Of a stretch of 64,000 nucleotides of DNA, positions 45,113 to 55,225 are shown in pieces; position 1 is the stretch's first letter; each line of letters starts with the position of its first letter. Both the position numbers and the translations under genes were made by a program. The notes under the pieces are model-generated. The model ran no database searches, was not told where the DNA came from, and saw nothing but the letters and a program-made list of their open reading frames with translations. Source of the stretch: Lachnospiraceae bacterium (GTDB lineage Bacteria > Bacillota > Clostridia > Lachnospirales > Lachnospiraceae); the NCBI GenBank assembly GCA_910576385.1, contig CAJTIR010000002.1, positions 183,181-247,180 of the forward strand. Reading direction: 5' to 3'.

Positions 45113-47620
45113 CTATTCTTCCTCTGGCTTTATCGCCTCTGTACGGTATATAAATTTCACGGAACCCTTTGTCCCCTTGGCCACCTTGGTAAATGTTTGA
45201 TATTCTTTTCCTGCATTCACCACAGCCTCAAGCTTATTTAAAAGCGTTTTTACATCTCCGTCATAAGCGTCCATCAGCTTTTGAATCCCTTCCTTGTCAA
45301 ATTCTATCATTCCATCCATCAATTGATTAGAACCTTTTGCCAGCTTCTGTACCCCTTCCCCAATCTGTATGGCAGCTCCAGAAAGCTTTGAGGCTCCATC
45401 TGTCAAGGCACCATTATTTGAAACCAGAAGCGCTGCCCCATCCGTGAGCTGATGAATACCATCAGTCAATGCAGGCATATTATCACTCATTGTCTGTGTT
45501 CCCTGGCTCAAAGCCTGCATACCTGTCACCAAACTGTAACCGCTAGTTGAATCTGTTGCATTGATAGCTGCTGAAATCTGTGCTTTTGTACCATCCACGG
45601 CTGTGAGTGTCGCCGCCTCTGCCGCAGTTTTCGCCGCAGTCTTTGCTGTATCTGCCACTGCTGCGCCTACGGTATCTTTCGCTCCATCTGCAATTCCGGC
45701 CACAATCTGTGCTGCAGTGCTGTCCATGCCTGCCTTAAGCGTATCATTGGCCATCGCTGTGGCTACCGTCTGATTTACCAGTTCATCAACAGTGGCCTTG
45801 ATCTGTGCTTGCCCTTCCTCTGAATTTAATGCTGCATCTATCTGCTGTTCCACTTGTGCCATCTGTGCTTCCACATTAGCCGCCACCAAACCATTGATAT
45901 CCTGCTGTGCTACCAATGCATTGATCTGGCTCTGTGCCTCTGAACCTTCTGTATTCACTGCTTCATTGACCGCATTGCAGATCGCCGCCACTGCCTCCGC
46001 ATTTAATGCACCGCCCGCCTGCTCTGCCATCGCTGCTGCCTGCTGCTGAATCACTGCCGACATAACGCCGGACGTCACAGACTGTGTTACCTGCTGAACC
46101 ACCGCCTGAGTGACCGCCTGAACCACCTGAGGCTTATATTGTGCCATCTGATCTTTCTTGGCGCTGTCACCTGCAACTTGAGTATAAGCAGTCTCTAATA
46201 CAGAATCCAGGATTGTCTCTGTATATGTTCCCAGTCCCGCAGATACCTGCTCCTTCGCTGTCTGATTATTTGCCAGGCTATCATAAAATGTAGCTGCCGC
46301 CTGGTTTTTAATAGCTTCAGTACCGGAATTTTGATCCTGGAAAGTACTGTCAATGGCTTCATCCGCCTGTTGTACCAGAGAAGCTTTTTCTTCATCTGAT
46401 ATTTCTGCCTTCAAAGTCTGATCTAACTGTGCCACGCCGCTATTCAAGGTTGCTGCACTGCCATTCAGTGTTGATACGCCGCTGATCAAAGCGCCTGAGG
46501 AACCAGAAAGTGTTTGAATACCATCATTTAACTGTGAAGCACCGCTGGTATAACTGCTGATTCCACTCTTTAAAGTATCTGCACCTGTGGTAAATTCTTT
46601 CATACTATTCTTTAAAGTTTTCAGTCCCTTAGACAACTCTTTACTGCCGGAAACTAACTGTTTTGATGCGTCTGTCAGAGTATCCATATCATCCTCCAGC
46701 TCACTGACATCAAAAGCTTCTCCCAAATCTCTGCCTTCTAACAAATCATTGACGGCAACTGTCATTGTCATTTCCAGAGAAAAGTTATCCACATCTGCGG
46801 TAACTTCCACGTAATCTGGAATTTTCACTTCTCCATCCAGATCATCTTCCCCAATATCCAAGCTTTCTTTTAGTCCAGGCATTGCCATACCTACTGCAAC
46901 CTTTCTGTTCCCATCAGAAATTACTTTTCCATTGGTGATCTCTACATTGCTGTAATCATCTGGCAAAATCATTCCTGTCAGCACCGTGAAAGGTACATAT
47001 ACTTCATGCTCCTCTCCCTCCACAATCTGAGTTGTCTTTTCATTGTTAATATAATCAAATCTAATTTTAACTTTTCCACTTTTCCCAGCTATCTCTTGAG
47101 GTGTCATTTCTTTCCCATCCAGAAAATAAGTTACTTTCTCTGTGATCGGCAATTTTTTATCTGTTGTACCCTGATAATAAATATCATTACCGCCTGCCTC
47201 CCAGGTAAGTTGATCGCCATTCTGGGTAAAGGCTTCCTCTCCTTTAACATTTTCAATATCCTTTAAATCAGAGGCGTCTTTGAGAGTTGCCTCTCCATCT
47301 TTATTTTTAAGCCACTCACTGACAATGACATTTTTTGCAGAACCATCTGCATTTGCGACAACATAGACTGTCTCCTCCTTGCTCGCTTCCTCCGTTTCCT
47401 CCGAGGCAGACAGAACCTTCTTTAATGTTTTTTCAACTTCTTTCTTATCTGTCTTACTGTCTTTGTGAGATTCCTGTGCATCTTTTTTATCTTTCTGCGC
47501 ACGGACGATAGAGCCGCCTGTTCCAGCACTAGTTCCCAAGACCGCAATTGCAACTGCCCCCGCTGCCACACGAATCATGTATTTATTTTTAAACTTATTT
47601 TTCAACTCCATATTTTTCAT
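45113..47620 (-). CDS. Exported heptad-repeat protein paired with MMPL pump
   Basis: 835 residues. N-terminal signal or anchor (VAAGAVAIAVLGTSAGTGGS), a charged linker, a beta domain (about 90-290; PDYVEVTADVDNFSLEMTMT), then a long region of repeats such as KLSKGxxxL and SGxxxLxxG. SKELSKGLKTLKNSM and TQTMSDNMPALTDGIHQLTDG are typical YhgE/Pip-like coiled-coil heptads. An Ala/Gln/Val-rich segment occupies about 440-650. It has no C-terminal membrane helix. It follows the MMPL transporter gene by 86 nt, so it probably forms an extracellular tube or adaptor for it. Confidence 0.75.
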   Translation of the reverse strand: MKNMELKNKFKNKYMIRVAAGAVAIAVLGTSAGTGGSIVRAQKDKKDAQESHKDSKTDKKEVEKTLKKVLSASEETEEASKEETVYVVANADGSAKNVIVSEWLKNKDGEATLKDASDLKDIENVKGEEAFTQNGDQLTWEAGGNDIYYQGTTDKKLPITEKVTYFLDGKEMTPQEIAGKSGKVKIRFDYINNEKTTQIVEGEEHEVYVPFTVLTGMILPDDYSNVEITNGKVISDGNRKVAVGMAMPGLKESLDIGEDDLDGEVKIPDYVEVTADVDNFSLEMTMTVAVNDLLEGRDLGEAFDVSELEDDMDTLTDASKQLVSGSKELSKGLKTLKNSMKEFTTGADTLKSGISSYTSGASQLNDGIQTLSGSSGALISGVSTLNGSAATLNSGVAQLDQTLKAEISDEEKASLVQQADEAIDSTFQDQNSGTEAIKNQAAATFYDSLANNQTAKEQVSAGLGTYTETILDSVLETAYTQVAGDSAKKDQMAQYKPQVVQAVTQAVVQQVTQSVTSGVMSAVIQQQAAAMAEQAGGALNAEAVAAICNAVNEAVNTEGSEAQSQINALVAQQDINGLVAANVEAQMAQVEQQIDAALNSEEGQAQIKATVDELVNQTVATAMANDTLKAGMDSTAAQIVAGIADGAKDTVGAAVADTAKTAAKTAAEAATLTAVDGTKAQISAAINATDSTSGYSLVTGMQALSQGTQTMSDNMPALTDGIHQLTDGAALLVSNNGALTDGASKLSGAAIQIGEGVQKLAKGSNQLMDGMIEFDKEGIQKLMDAYDGDVKTLLNKLEAVVNAGKEYQTFTKVAKGTKGSVKFIYRTEAIKPEEE

Positions 47621-47706
47621 TTCAGCAACCTCCTAATTTATTAATTAATTTTATATTTTCTCATTTCAACTTGTTATATTTTGCTTTATTTATTGCTTTA
47701 TTTTTA

Positions 47707-49812
47707 TTAAATCGTATTTATATTTTCTTCTTTTATCCTATTATGCCTTGCAGGGCCAAAATTAATGCTGGTAGAACAGATCACTCGGTCAAATACCATA
47801 AACATTGCTGGCAAAATAAAGATCGCTACAAACATACTTATAATTGCCCCTCTTGACATCAGTGTACACAGTGCACCAATCATATCAATCTTAGAATAAA
47901 ATGCTACCCCAACTGTGGCTGCAAAGAAACTCAAGGCACTTCCAACAATAGAAGAAATTGAAGTGGACAGAGCAATGGTAATCGCCTCTTTCTTGTCAGC
48001 CCCGCCACCTCGTTCTTTGCGGTATCGTGTAGTCATCAAGATGGCATAGTCTACGGTTGCGCCCAACTGTATCGTTCCAATTACAACTGAGGCAATAAAC
48101 GGTAACACTGTTCCTGTATATGCCGGAATCCCCATATTGATAAAAATTGCAAATTCAATCACTGCCACCAGGATAATTGGAACAGAAATAGATTTAAAGG
48201 TAATCAGTATGATTAGAAAGACTGCTAAAATAGAAACTACACTTACCACTTTAAAATCCTTATCTGTAATGTTAATCAAATCCTTTGTGCATGGCGCTTC
48301 TCCAATCAGCATTCCCTGAGAGTCGTATTTTTTCAAAATACTGTTTAATTCTGTGATCTGATGATTGACTTCATCCGATGCAATCTTGTATTCAGAACTA
48401 ATCATCATCATCTGATAATTGTCTGTCATCAGCTTTTTCTTTACATCCTCAGGAATCATTTCCATTGGAACTGCCGGTCCGACAATAGACTCAAGACACA
48501 ATACAGTAGATACTCCATCCACCTCTTCCATCTCCGCTTTCAATTTTCCCACTTCTTTCTGGGATAATTTGCTGTCAAGCAGTAAAATATGAGTGGTATT
48601 CATCTGAAAACTTTGATCCATCTTCTCATTTGCCTGAATACTGGGCAGATCCTTTGGCAAGGTCCCTGCAAGATCATAGTACACTCCAGTGTGAGTATAA
48701 CCATACACTGCTGGTCCCAGTATAACCAAAAAGATAATTACAAATAATTTATAATGCTTTACCACAAACGGAGCAATTCCACCCAAATCAGGGATAAGTG
48801 GGCGATGTTTTGTCTTGGAAATCGGTTTGTCAAACACCAAAATCAGAGAGGGAAGCACTGTCACACAGCAAACCACTCCAAATAAGACTCCCTTAGCCAT
48901 CACAATTCCCAAATCCATCCCCAGCGTAAATGTCATAAAACAAAGCGCCACAAAACCTGCTACCGTGGTAGTAGAACTGCTGAGCACAGAGCCAAGAGTA
49001 TTGGAAATTGCATGTGACATCGCACGTTTTTTATCACCTGGATAACGCTCCTGATTTTCCTCATAACTATGCCACAGGAAAATGGAATAATCCATTGTCA
49101 CCCCTAACTGAAGCACTGCCGCTAACGCTTGCGTAATATAACAAATCTCACCAGAAAAAATATTACTTCCCAGATTATATAAAATTGCCATGCCAATACT
49201 CAACAGGAAAAATACTGGCGCTAAGAAGGAATCCATTGTCAAGGCAAGAATTATACAGGAAAGTGCACCGGCAATTGCCACATAAGCCACCATTTCCTCA
49301 TTACAGATATCTTTGATATCTGTTACCACCGCTGACATTCCACTGACAAAACATTGCTGATCGGCCAAGCTGCGAATTTTTTTAACCGCCTCCATTGTTT
49401 CATCTGATGACATGGATGTGTCATACATAATCATCATCATGGTGTCGCTGCCTTTTACAAAAGTTTCTTTCACATCCTCTGGCAAAATATCCATTGGCAC
49501 TGACAAATCGGCCACCGAATCATACCAAATCACAGTCTTCACATGGGGAACTTCCTCAATTTTCTTTCGCAAAGCTGAGATATCTTTATTTTCCATTCCC
49601 TCTATCACACAGATGGAAAATGCCCCGGTATTGAACTCATCCATCAAGATATCCTGTCCTTTCATTGTCTCAATATCTTTGGGCAGATAGGACAAAATAT
49701 CATAATTAATTCTGGTGCTTACAATGCCCAATACCGACGGTATCAAAAGCAGAAAGCTTATAATCAGTATTGGTATACGCAGTTTTACAACTCTTTTTCC
49801 AAATCTAATCAT
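47707..49812 (-). CDS. MMPL/RND-family exporter
   Basis: 701-residue membrane exporter with twelve helices in two halves, each half with a large extracellular domain after helix 1 (about 35-185 and 380-515). Both halves carry the proton-relay type motif: VTMDYSIFLWHSYEE and ATVDYAILMTTRYRKE. Bacterial MMPL proteins export lipids, drugs or siderophores; substrate unknown. TetR gene upstream and the heptad protein downstream suggest a regulated efflux unit. Confidence 0.92.
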   Translation of the reverse strand: MIRFGKRVVKLRIPILIISFLLLIPSVLGIVSTRINYDILSYLPKDIETMKGQDILMDEFNTGAFSICVIEGMENKDISALRKKIEEVPHVKTVIWYDSVADLSVPMDILPEDVKETFVKGSDTMMMIMYDTSMSSDETMEAVKKIRSLADQQCFVSGMSAVVTDIKDICNEEMVAYVAIAGALSCIILALTMDSFLAPVFFLLSIGMAILYNLGSNIFSGEICYITQALAAVLQLGVTMDYSIFLWHSYEENQERYPGDKKRAMSHAISNTLGSVLSSSTTTVAGFVALCFMTFTLGMDLGIVMAKGVLFGVVCCVTVLPSLILVFDKPISKTKHRPLIPDLGGIAPFVVKHYKLFVIIFLVILGPAVYGYTHTGVYYDLAGTLPKDLPSIQANEKMDQSFQMNTTHILLLDSKLSQKEVGKLKAEMEEVDGVSTVLCLESIVGPAVPMEMIPEDVKKKLMTDNYQMMMISSEYKIASDEVNHQITELNSILKKYDSQGMLIGEAPCTKDLINITDKDFKVVSVVSILAVFLIILITFKSISVPIILVAVIEFAIFINMGIPAYTGTVLPFIASVVIGTIQLGATVDYAILMTTRYRKERGGGADKKEAITIALSTSISSIVGSALSFFAATVGVAFYSKIDMIGALCTLMSRGAIISMFVAIFILPAMFMVFDRVICSTSINFGPARHNRIKEENINTI

Positions 49813-49860
49813 TTTTCCTCTTCCTCTCGCTCTTTATTTTTATCTTCAAAAAGAGTATAA

Positions 49861-49898
49861 AAAAAAAGACTGAATAAAGGAATATTCAATCTTTTTTT
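49861..49898 (-). terminator. Terminator after tetR
   Basis: AAAAAAAGACTGAATA (49861-49876) pairs with TATTCAATCTTTTTTT (49883-49898), fully paired (one G-U) in the minus-strand RNA and ending in a U-run. It should separate tetR from the MMPL gene unless read through. Confidence 0.8.
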
Positions 49899-50030
49899 GC
49901 TGTCTATCACAAAAATACATTTTCAATACTTTGTCGTATTACCCATACACATGAAAAAATATGTAGCCCCATCATATAATCCTGTTTGTTGCTAACTGCC
50001 TTTGAAACCTCAAAAATAGTTGTTCTACCT

Positions 50031-50594
50031 TTAAAGTTCCTCCATCACTTCACTCATGGAACGGGTTATAATATAATTATAAATATCCGTAATCTCTCTT
50101 GGTTCTACTGTCATACCGCTGCGAATCCAATTCACCACCACAAAACACATGGACTGTGCATAATACTGAGAAATATGCTCTGGCGTCAGCCAGGGATGCC
50201 TTTGTTTCCCCGTCTGGCTCTTTTTTCGAATCACTTCCATAAGAAGTTCTTCAATACATTTTTTGGTAATCTCCTCAAAAGAATTTTGCCCCTCCAGCCG
50301 TACTGCCTTCTCATAAAATTCCTGCTCCGCTTTTACAGAGGTAAAAACCAGCATCAGCGCCTCATCAATCATCCCTGCATGAATCAATGGTCTGGTAGGC
50401 TCCAGAATCTGGACACGTATAATCCACTCCAAAAGCTCATATTTATCTTGAAAATGATTGTAAAATGTAGGACGGATTACTCCCGCCCGATCTGTAATTG
50501 CTTTGATCGTAATTTTCTCAATGGGCTGTCTTAAGGCAAGCTCCTTAAAGCTCTCAGCCAGTAATATGTCAATTCTCTCTTTCTGTCCCGCCAC
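50031..50594 (-). CDS. TetR-family regulator
   Basis: 187 residues. The helix-turn-helix is IEKITIKAITDRAGVIRPTF followed by YNHFQDKYELLEWI; the C-terminal ligand domain (TetR_C_33-like) has SQYYAQSMCFVVVNWIRSGM. The start is a GTG at 50594 preceded by AGGATGTGAG. It lies upstream of the MMPL exporter on the same strand and likely represses it. Confidence 0.9.
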   Translation of the reverse strand: MAGQKERIDILLAESFKELALRQPIEKITIKAITDRAGVIRPTFYNHFQDKYELLEWIIRVQILEPTRPLIHAGMIDEALMLVFTSVKAEQEFYEKAVRLEGQNSFEEITKKCIEELLMEVIRKKSQTGKQRHPWLTPEHISQYYAQSMCFVVVNWIRSGMTVEPREITDIYNYIITRSMSEVMEEL

Positions 50595-50608
50595 ATTCTC
50601 ACATCCTG

Positions 50609-51652
50609 TTACAAATTTAATTCCAGAATAGTCAGATTTCTTGCACCGTCATCCTTTTTCAGATCAATGATTTCTCCTGTGGGAATCACCTTAACCTTCG
50701 GCCTTAAAATATATTCCTCATTATTTTCCATTACCACGGCTGTTCTTCCATCAGAAAGACTCACCTCGCACCCAGCCGGATACATAGCAATTTTACGAAT
50801 AAATACATCCACCAGATCTGGATCAAACTCTGCCCCAGCATTTGCCATAATATATTCCACTGCCTCAGAGGGCGGAAGCGCCTCATGGTATGGAAGCTTA
50901 GAGGTCAAGGCATCATATACATCTGCTATTTTAATTATTCTCGCATAAATCGGGATCTCTGAACCTGATCTGCGCAGAGGATAGCCACAGCCATTATACC
51001 ATTCATGATGCTGCAGTACACTTTCATATACTTCTGGCGTAAAATCAAAATTATCTTTCAAAAATTCATATCCTAACTTTGGATGCTGTACAATCATAAT
51101 GCGTTCTTCTTCCGTCAACGCCCGCTTTACATTGAGCACATCCTCCTCCACAAAGCGTTTCCCAACATCATGGAGCAATGCTGCTGTCGTCAAAATATCA
51201 AGTTCTTCTTGATTCATGTCACATGCTGTACCAATCATTGTAGACAATACCGCAACATTTACCGAATGGAAATATACATAATCATCATATGTCTTGATGT
51301 CTAACATATTACACATCAAATCACTGTTGCCCATTACATCTCCCAGCACATCCATTACCACCTGCTGGATATTATCTTGTTCCATAGAATAATTTTTATG
51401 TTCTAAAAACAGACTATGTACAATTTCCAGAGCATCCCGCTTAAACTCTGGACGTACCACCTGGGCAATGGTCAAATCCTCAGAAAATTCATCATCAATA
51501 TATATTCCTGTAAATCCCAACCGCAGTAATTCCTCTAAAGAAGCATCTTCTAAAATCAAATGTCTGCCTAGCAGCAGTTTTCCTTCCCCATCATAAATAT
51601 CCTGCCCTAACGCCATTCCTGTCTGTACTCTTGCCATAGGCATATACCGCAT
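50609..51652 (-). CDS. HD-GYP c-di-GMP phosphodiesterase
   Basis: 347 residues. A small N-terminal domain (ARVQTGMALGQDIYDGEGKL) precedes the HD-GYP domain with HDVGK near 155, HPKLGYEFL and HHEWYNGCGYPLRRSG. All metal ligands and the GYP triad are present, so it should degrade cyclic-di-GMP. AGGAGGTAACTG precedes the ATG. It lies 16 nt downstream of a GGDEF gene and 14 nt upstream of tetR, on the same strand. Confidence 0.93.
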   Translation of the reverse strand: MRYMPMARVQTGMALGQDIYDGEGKLLLGRHLILEDASLEELLRLGFTGIYIDDEFSEDLTIAQVVRPEFKRDALEIVHSLFLEHKNYSMEQDNIQQVVMDVLGDVMGNSDLMCNMLDIKTYDDYVYFHSVNVAVLSTMIGTACDMNQEELDILTTAALLHDVGKRFVEEDVLNVKRALTEEERIMIVQHPKLGYEFLKDNFDFTPEVYESVLQHHEWYNGCGYPLRRSGSEIPIYARIIKIADVYDALTSKLPYHEALPPSEAVEYIMANAGAEFDPDLVDVFIRKIAMYPAGCEVSLSDGRTAVVMENNEEYILRPKVKVIPTGEIIDLKKDDGARNLTILELNL

Positions 51653-51668
51653 ATTCAGTTACCTCCTG

Positions 51669-53363
51669 TTAAATTTTTTCTCCATTACTCTTACTTTGCT
51701 TCTGTGTCCGTTTACACTGGTACATCCTCATATCAGCACGTTCAATTACATCCTGTAAGTTCATATCTACACTGCGATTATATTTCGCAAAACCTGAGGC
51801 AATCTGCATAAAGTCTTTTACCTGAGTTCCACGAAGACTCGCAAGCCAATCACACATTTGTTTATTCTTTTCCTCATAAATTTCTGCTGTAATTTTATTT
51901 GAAAGCAGGCAGAATTCATCTCCGCCAATTCGATAAACCTCTCCAAACTCCCCAAACACATCCTGAATAATCTCACTGCCCGTGATAATATAACAGTCTC
52001 CCATACCATGTCCATAGAGGTCATTCATCTGTTTGAGATTATTGAGATCAAACATTACCACACCATAAGACTGAAAGTCCCCATGATGAATTTTGTGCAA
52101 ATCTAACTCAAAACTGTGGCGATTCTTTAAAAGGGTCAGGCCATCCAGCTCTGCCTTCTCTCGATTCACCTCCGCCTGCTGCCCTGCCTGTATCAGTTTC
52201 ACAGAATCATCCACAAATTGCCTGGTCAGCACAAAGATATAAATCAGACAGCCAATTCTGGAAAAACTAGCCACATCATCAAAAAAACCATAGTAATAGT
52301 TCAAAGCATCGAGAATCATACACACACCAACAATACAAATACAGATAACATTGATCCATAACTTTCCACCGTGCTCTGAAGTCTTGCCGCCTTTTTTGAA
52401 AAGCACACGCAGCCCCAATACCATAGCTGTTACCGCAATAAAAATCCCCAATAAATGTGTGACCCACAATGTCTGCCGCAAATCATACCAGCCAACACAC
52501 TGGCCAATAAAACTGGCTGCAAACTCCAACACACTGGCCCAGGCCAAAAAATTCATCAGGCGGCTGTTTTTCTTAAAATAAATAATCTGAATAAAATAAA
52601 TAATGGGTAGGGGCATGAGTTTTAAACTCATAATTGTAATATGATTGCACAATAGTTCCCTGCCAAACATGATAGCTGGAATCTGTGTCTCAAAGGCTGA
52701 CCATACTGCAAAATAGACTGTAAAAAGCCCTAGCCAAGGAATCCCCTGATGAAAATGCATTTTCTTTCCCAATGTAAACCAACCTGCCACCAGCATCAAA
52801 CCCATAGCAAACATAATAAAACTAATTATCAACGACAAAAATCTGCTCTTAATCTGCCCTAATATCACAGCAGCCGATGAACCATAGAGAAACTCTGGTA
52901 CTTTTACATTGTCCGAATCATAACAATTCTTAATATGTACTTCCAGGCTCTGACCGGCATACTCCTCCCAAAGCTGAACAAAATTCCAGCAATTTCCTGG
53001 CGTCATGCTTTTTGCTCCCGGCGGAACCTTACGCTCATAAACCAATTCCCCGCCAATATATACTTCCACAAGCTGATGGGATGTATAAAAACAAATGGAA
53101 TTGATTGAAGCAATATCCTCTGGCAGTTGTTTCCTTAGAATGATTTTCCCCTGTTTTTCGACTGCCTCTATCGATTCTGGAAGTATCTGATATTCTCTTG
53201 TGCCTTCCTTGGCAACATACGTCCAATACTTGCTATAGGACATATCTCCTGTTGTACCCAACAGCTCTCTATTGCCTCGATAGAAGAAGAGAATCAGTAT
53301 TATAAACAGAATCGCCGCCACAATTTCTACTAGATGTATTCTAATAATTTTCACTGGGCACAT
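51669..53363 (-). CDS. Membrane diguanylate cyclase (GGDEF)
   Basis: 564 residues. One N-terminal helix, an extracellular jelly-roll sensor (about 35-175), seven membrane helices (about 180-390; 7TMR-DISM type) and a GGDEF domain with VMFDLNNLKQMNDLYGHGMGD and RIGGDEF near 476. The active site is intact; the RxxD inhibitory site that normally lies just before it is absent. The start may be GTG 53354 rather than ATG 53363, as AAAGGA fits the former better. It pairs with the HD-GYP protein to set c-di-GMP. Confidence 0.92.
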   Translation of the reverse strand: MCPVKIIRIHLVEIVAAILFIILILFFYRGNRELLGTTGDMSYSKYWTYVAKEGTREYQILPESIEAVEKQGKIILRKQLPEDIASINSICFYTSHQLVEVYIGGELVYERKVPPGAKSMTPGNCWNFVQLWEEYAGQSLEVHIKNCYDSDNVKVPEFLYGSSAAVILGQIKSRFLSLIISFIMFAMGLMLVAGWFTLGKKMHFHQGIPWLGLFTVYFAVWSAFETQIPAIMFGRELLCNHITIMSLKLMPLPIIYFIQIIYFKKNSRLMNFLAWASVLEFAASFIGQCVGWYDLRQTLWVTHLLGIFIAVTAMVLGLRVLFKKGGKTSEHGGKLWINVICICIVGVCMILDALNYYYGFFDDVASFSRIGCLIYIFVLTRQFVDDSVKLIQAGQQAEVNREKAELDGLTLLKNRHSFELDLHKIHHGDFQSYGVVMFDLNNLKQMNDLYGHGMGDCYIITGSEIIQDVFGEFGEVYRIGGDEFCLLSNKITAEIYEEKNKQMCDWLASLRGTQVKDFMQIASGFAKYNRSVDMNLQDVIERADMRMYQCKRTQKQSKSNGEKI

Positions 53364-53699
53364 CCTTTCGGCTTATCTTTCCATATTTCTTCTGTATCTT
53401 CTTATTCTATCATATTTCTAAAAAAATTCAAGTACACCAAAAGATGCATCCGGCCAGACGCATGATTCTTACAGCCAATCAATGTTACCATTTATCTCCA
53501 CATGTATCTGTTTTGACAATCCCTGAAAAATTTTCCAGTTTGTGAAAAAAAGTACATAAAATGTGAAAATTAGACTAAAAAAAGTGGTTACTATTTGATT
53601 ATAATTATAGATAACGTTTGCACAACTTCGTTTCAATCAGGTATGGCAATCATCTCTGCCTGCAAAAAATTTTTATTAAAACTATAAAGGAGAAAATCT
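53364..53699. promoter_or_regulatory. Divergent promoter region, no gene
   Basis: AT-rich gap between the GGDEF gene and the hemerythrin gene. A TATAAT at 53600-53605 faces the plus-strand gene but lacks a clear -35. Nothing else recognised. Confidence 0.35.
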
Positions 53700-55055
53700 A
53701 TGGGAAATCAATTGGTATGGAACAATCGGTATGATATTGGCGTAGACATTATAGACAAAGAACACAAAAAACTGTTTCGCATTCTCAATAAGCTTTTTGA
53801 TTTTGGACAACAAGCAGAGAAAAGCCAGTGGGTTTGTCAAGAAGCAGTAAAATATTTTAAGGATCATGCGCTCAAACATTTTCAAGACGAGGAACAATAT
53901 ATGGCTTCTATTGATTATGCTGGATTTCAGTTACATAAGCGTATTCATGAAAATTTCCGCAAAATAACATTGCCTTCTCTGGAAAAAGAGTTAGAACTAT
54001 CAGATTATTCAGAAAATTCCGTCGAACATTTTCTGGGTGTGTGCGCGGGTTGGTTAATTGGCCACACATTAACAGAAGATCAGGCGATCGTCAGCGGAGA
54101 AGTCATGAAACAGTGGGAAAATCTTTTACCCGAAGAAGAACAGACGGTAATGGGGCAGGCAATCCTCAATCAATTACATGGCATGTTTCAGTTAGATTCA
54201 CGATTGATCAGCAATTGCTATGGCGGTGAAAAGTTCGGAAACGGAATTTACTACCGCTTAATTTATTGCACAGAAGAAAAAAAGAGTTGGGAATTTCTGC
54301 TGGTTTTTGAGGAACAACTGATCATCAATACAATTGGCAGCGTAATGGAAACAAAGTCCAAAACCGTCAATGTTATGTTAATGAATGTCGCCAGATATAC
54401 CGCTAGACAATTTGTGGAACATATTAAGGGACACTTCCCATCCTTGGCGCAAGCTGATGTCAAGACAGAGCAACTGCTGACTTATGAGCAGTTTCAAAAA
54501 GTATTTGAAAAACACAGCCCGCAATTTAGCTTATTATTTGATACTGGAAAAGGATATTTTGCATATTGTATGGCTACAGGCAATCTGCTTCCAACAGAAG
54601 ACGGTAGCTCAACTATTACAGAAAACACGATGGCCAAAGTCAAGCAATACTTAAATCAAAATAAGGCCGAAAAAGCTGCCCTACGCCAAAAAAAGAAGAT
54701 TCTCATTGTCGATGATTCGGATTTCATGCTCAAAACAATGACGCTGCTGTTGGGCAAAGATTATGAGACACTAACAGCAACCTCTGGCTTGTCTGCGTTT
54801 AGAAGCATTACACTCGACAGACCTGACCTGATTTTATTAGATTATGAGATGCCGGTCTGCAATGGAAGTCAGATTTTGGAAATGATCCGTTCAGAGAAAG
54901 AATTTGAAGATATTCCGGTCATCTTCTTAACCAGCAAGGTAGATCGCGAAAGTGTAAAAAAAGTGATCGGACTTAAGCCACAAGGATATCTATCCAAATC
55001 GCTTGCGCCAGAATCAATAAAACAAGAAATCGACCGTTTTTTTGAAAAAAACTGA
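53700..55055 (+). CDS. Hemerythrin - middle domain - receiver protein
   Basis: 451 residues. An N-terminal bacteriohemerythrin domain (about 1-130) has the iron ligands in order: DKEHKKLF, HALKHFQDEEQYM, HKRIHENF and GHTLTED. The middle part (about 140-315; QAILNQLHGMFQLDS, VNVMLMNVARYTARQFVEH) resembles CheX-like phosphatase folds, tentatively. The C-terminal REC domain has ILIVDDSDFML, phosphoacceptor Asp in ILLDYEMPVCNG and VIFLTSK. It may link oxygen or redox to chemotaxis or c-di-GMP signalling. AAAGGAG precedes the ATG. Confidence 0.88.
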   Translation: MGNQLVWNNRYDIGVDIIDKEHKKLFRILNKLFDFGQQAEKSQWVCQEAVKYFKDHALKHFQDEEQYMASIDYAGFQLHKRIHENFRKITLPSLEKELELSDYSENSVEHFLGVCAGWLIGHTLTEDQAIVSGEVMKQWENLLPEEEQTVMGQAILNQLHGMFQLDSRLISNCYGGEKFGNGIYYRLIYCTEEKKSWEFLLVFEEQLIINTIGSVMETKSKTVNVMLMNVARYTARQFVEHIKGHFPSLAQADVKTEQLLTYEQFQKVFEKHSPQFSLLFDTGKGYFAYCMATGNLLPTEDGSSTITENTMAKVKQYLNQNKAEKAALRQKKKILIVDDSDFMLKTMTLLLGKDYETLTATSGLSAFRSITLDRPDLILLDYEMPVCNGSQILEMIRSEKEFEDIPVIFLTSKVDRESVKKVIGLKPQGYLSKSLAPESIKQEIDRFFEKN

Positions 55056-55167
55056 TTCATTTACCAATAAACACTGAGATTAGGCTAATCGCCCAAAACC
55101 TCCAGTAGATGCCTAACCCAGATACTAATCATAAATAATATCTTTTTTCATTTTTAATCATAAAATA

Positions 55168-55214
55168 ATAGGGGAGGAATTGAAGCTTGTCAATAAACTT
55201 CCATTCCTCCCTAT
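55168..55214. terminator. Bidirectional terminator between convergent genes
   Basis: ATAGGGGAGGAAT pairs with ATTCCTCCCTAT, with a second GAAG/CTTC helix inside. The minus-strand tail TTATTTTATG is U-rich; it ends the PAP2 transcript and perhaps the hemerythrin one. Confidence 0.75.
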
Positions 55215-55225
55215 CGTGTCTTATC

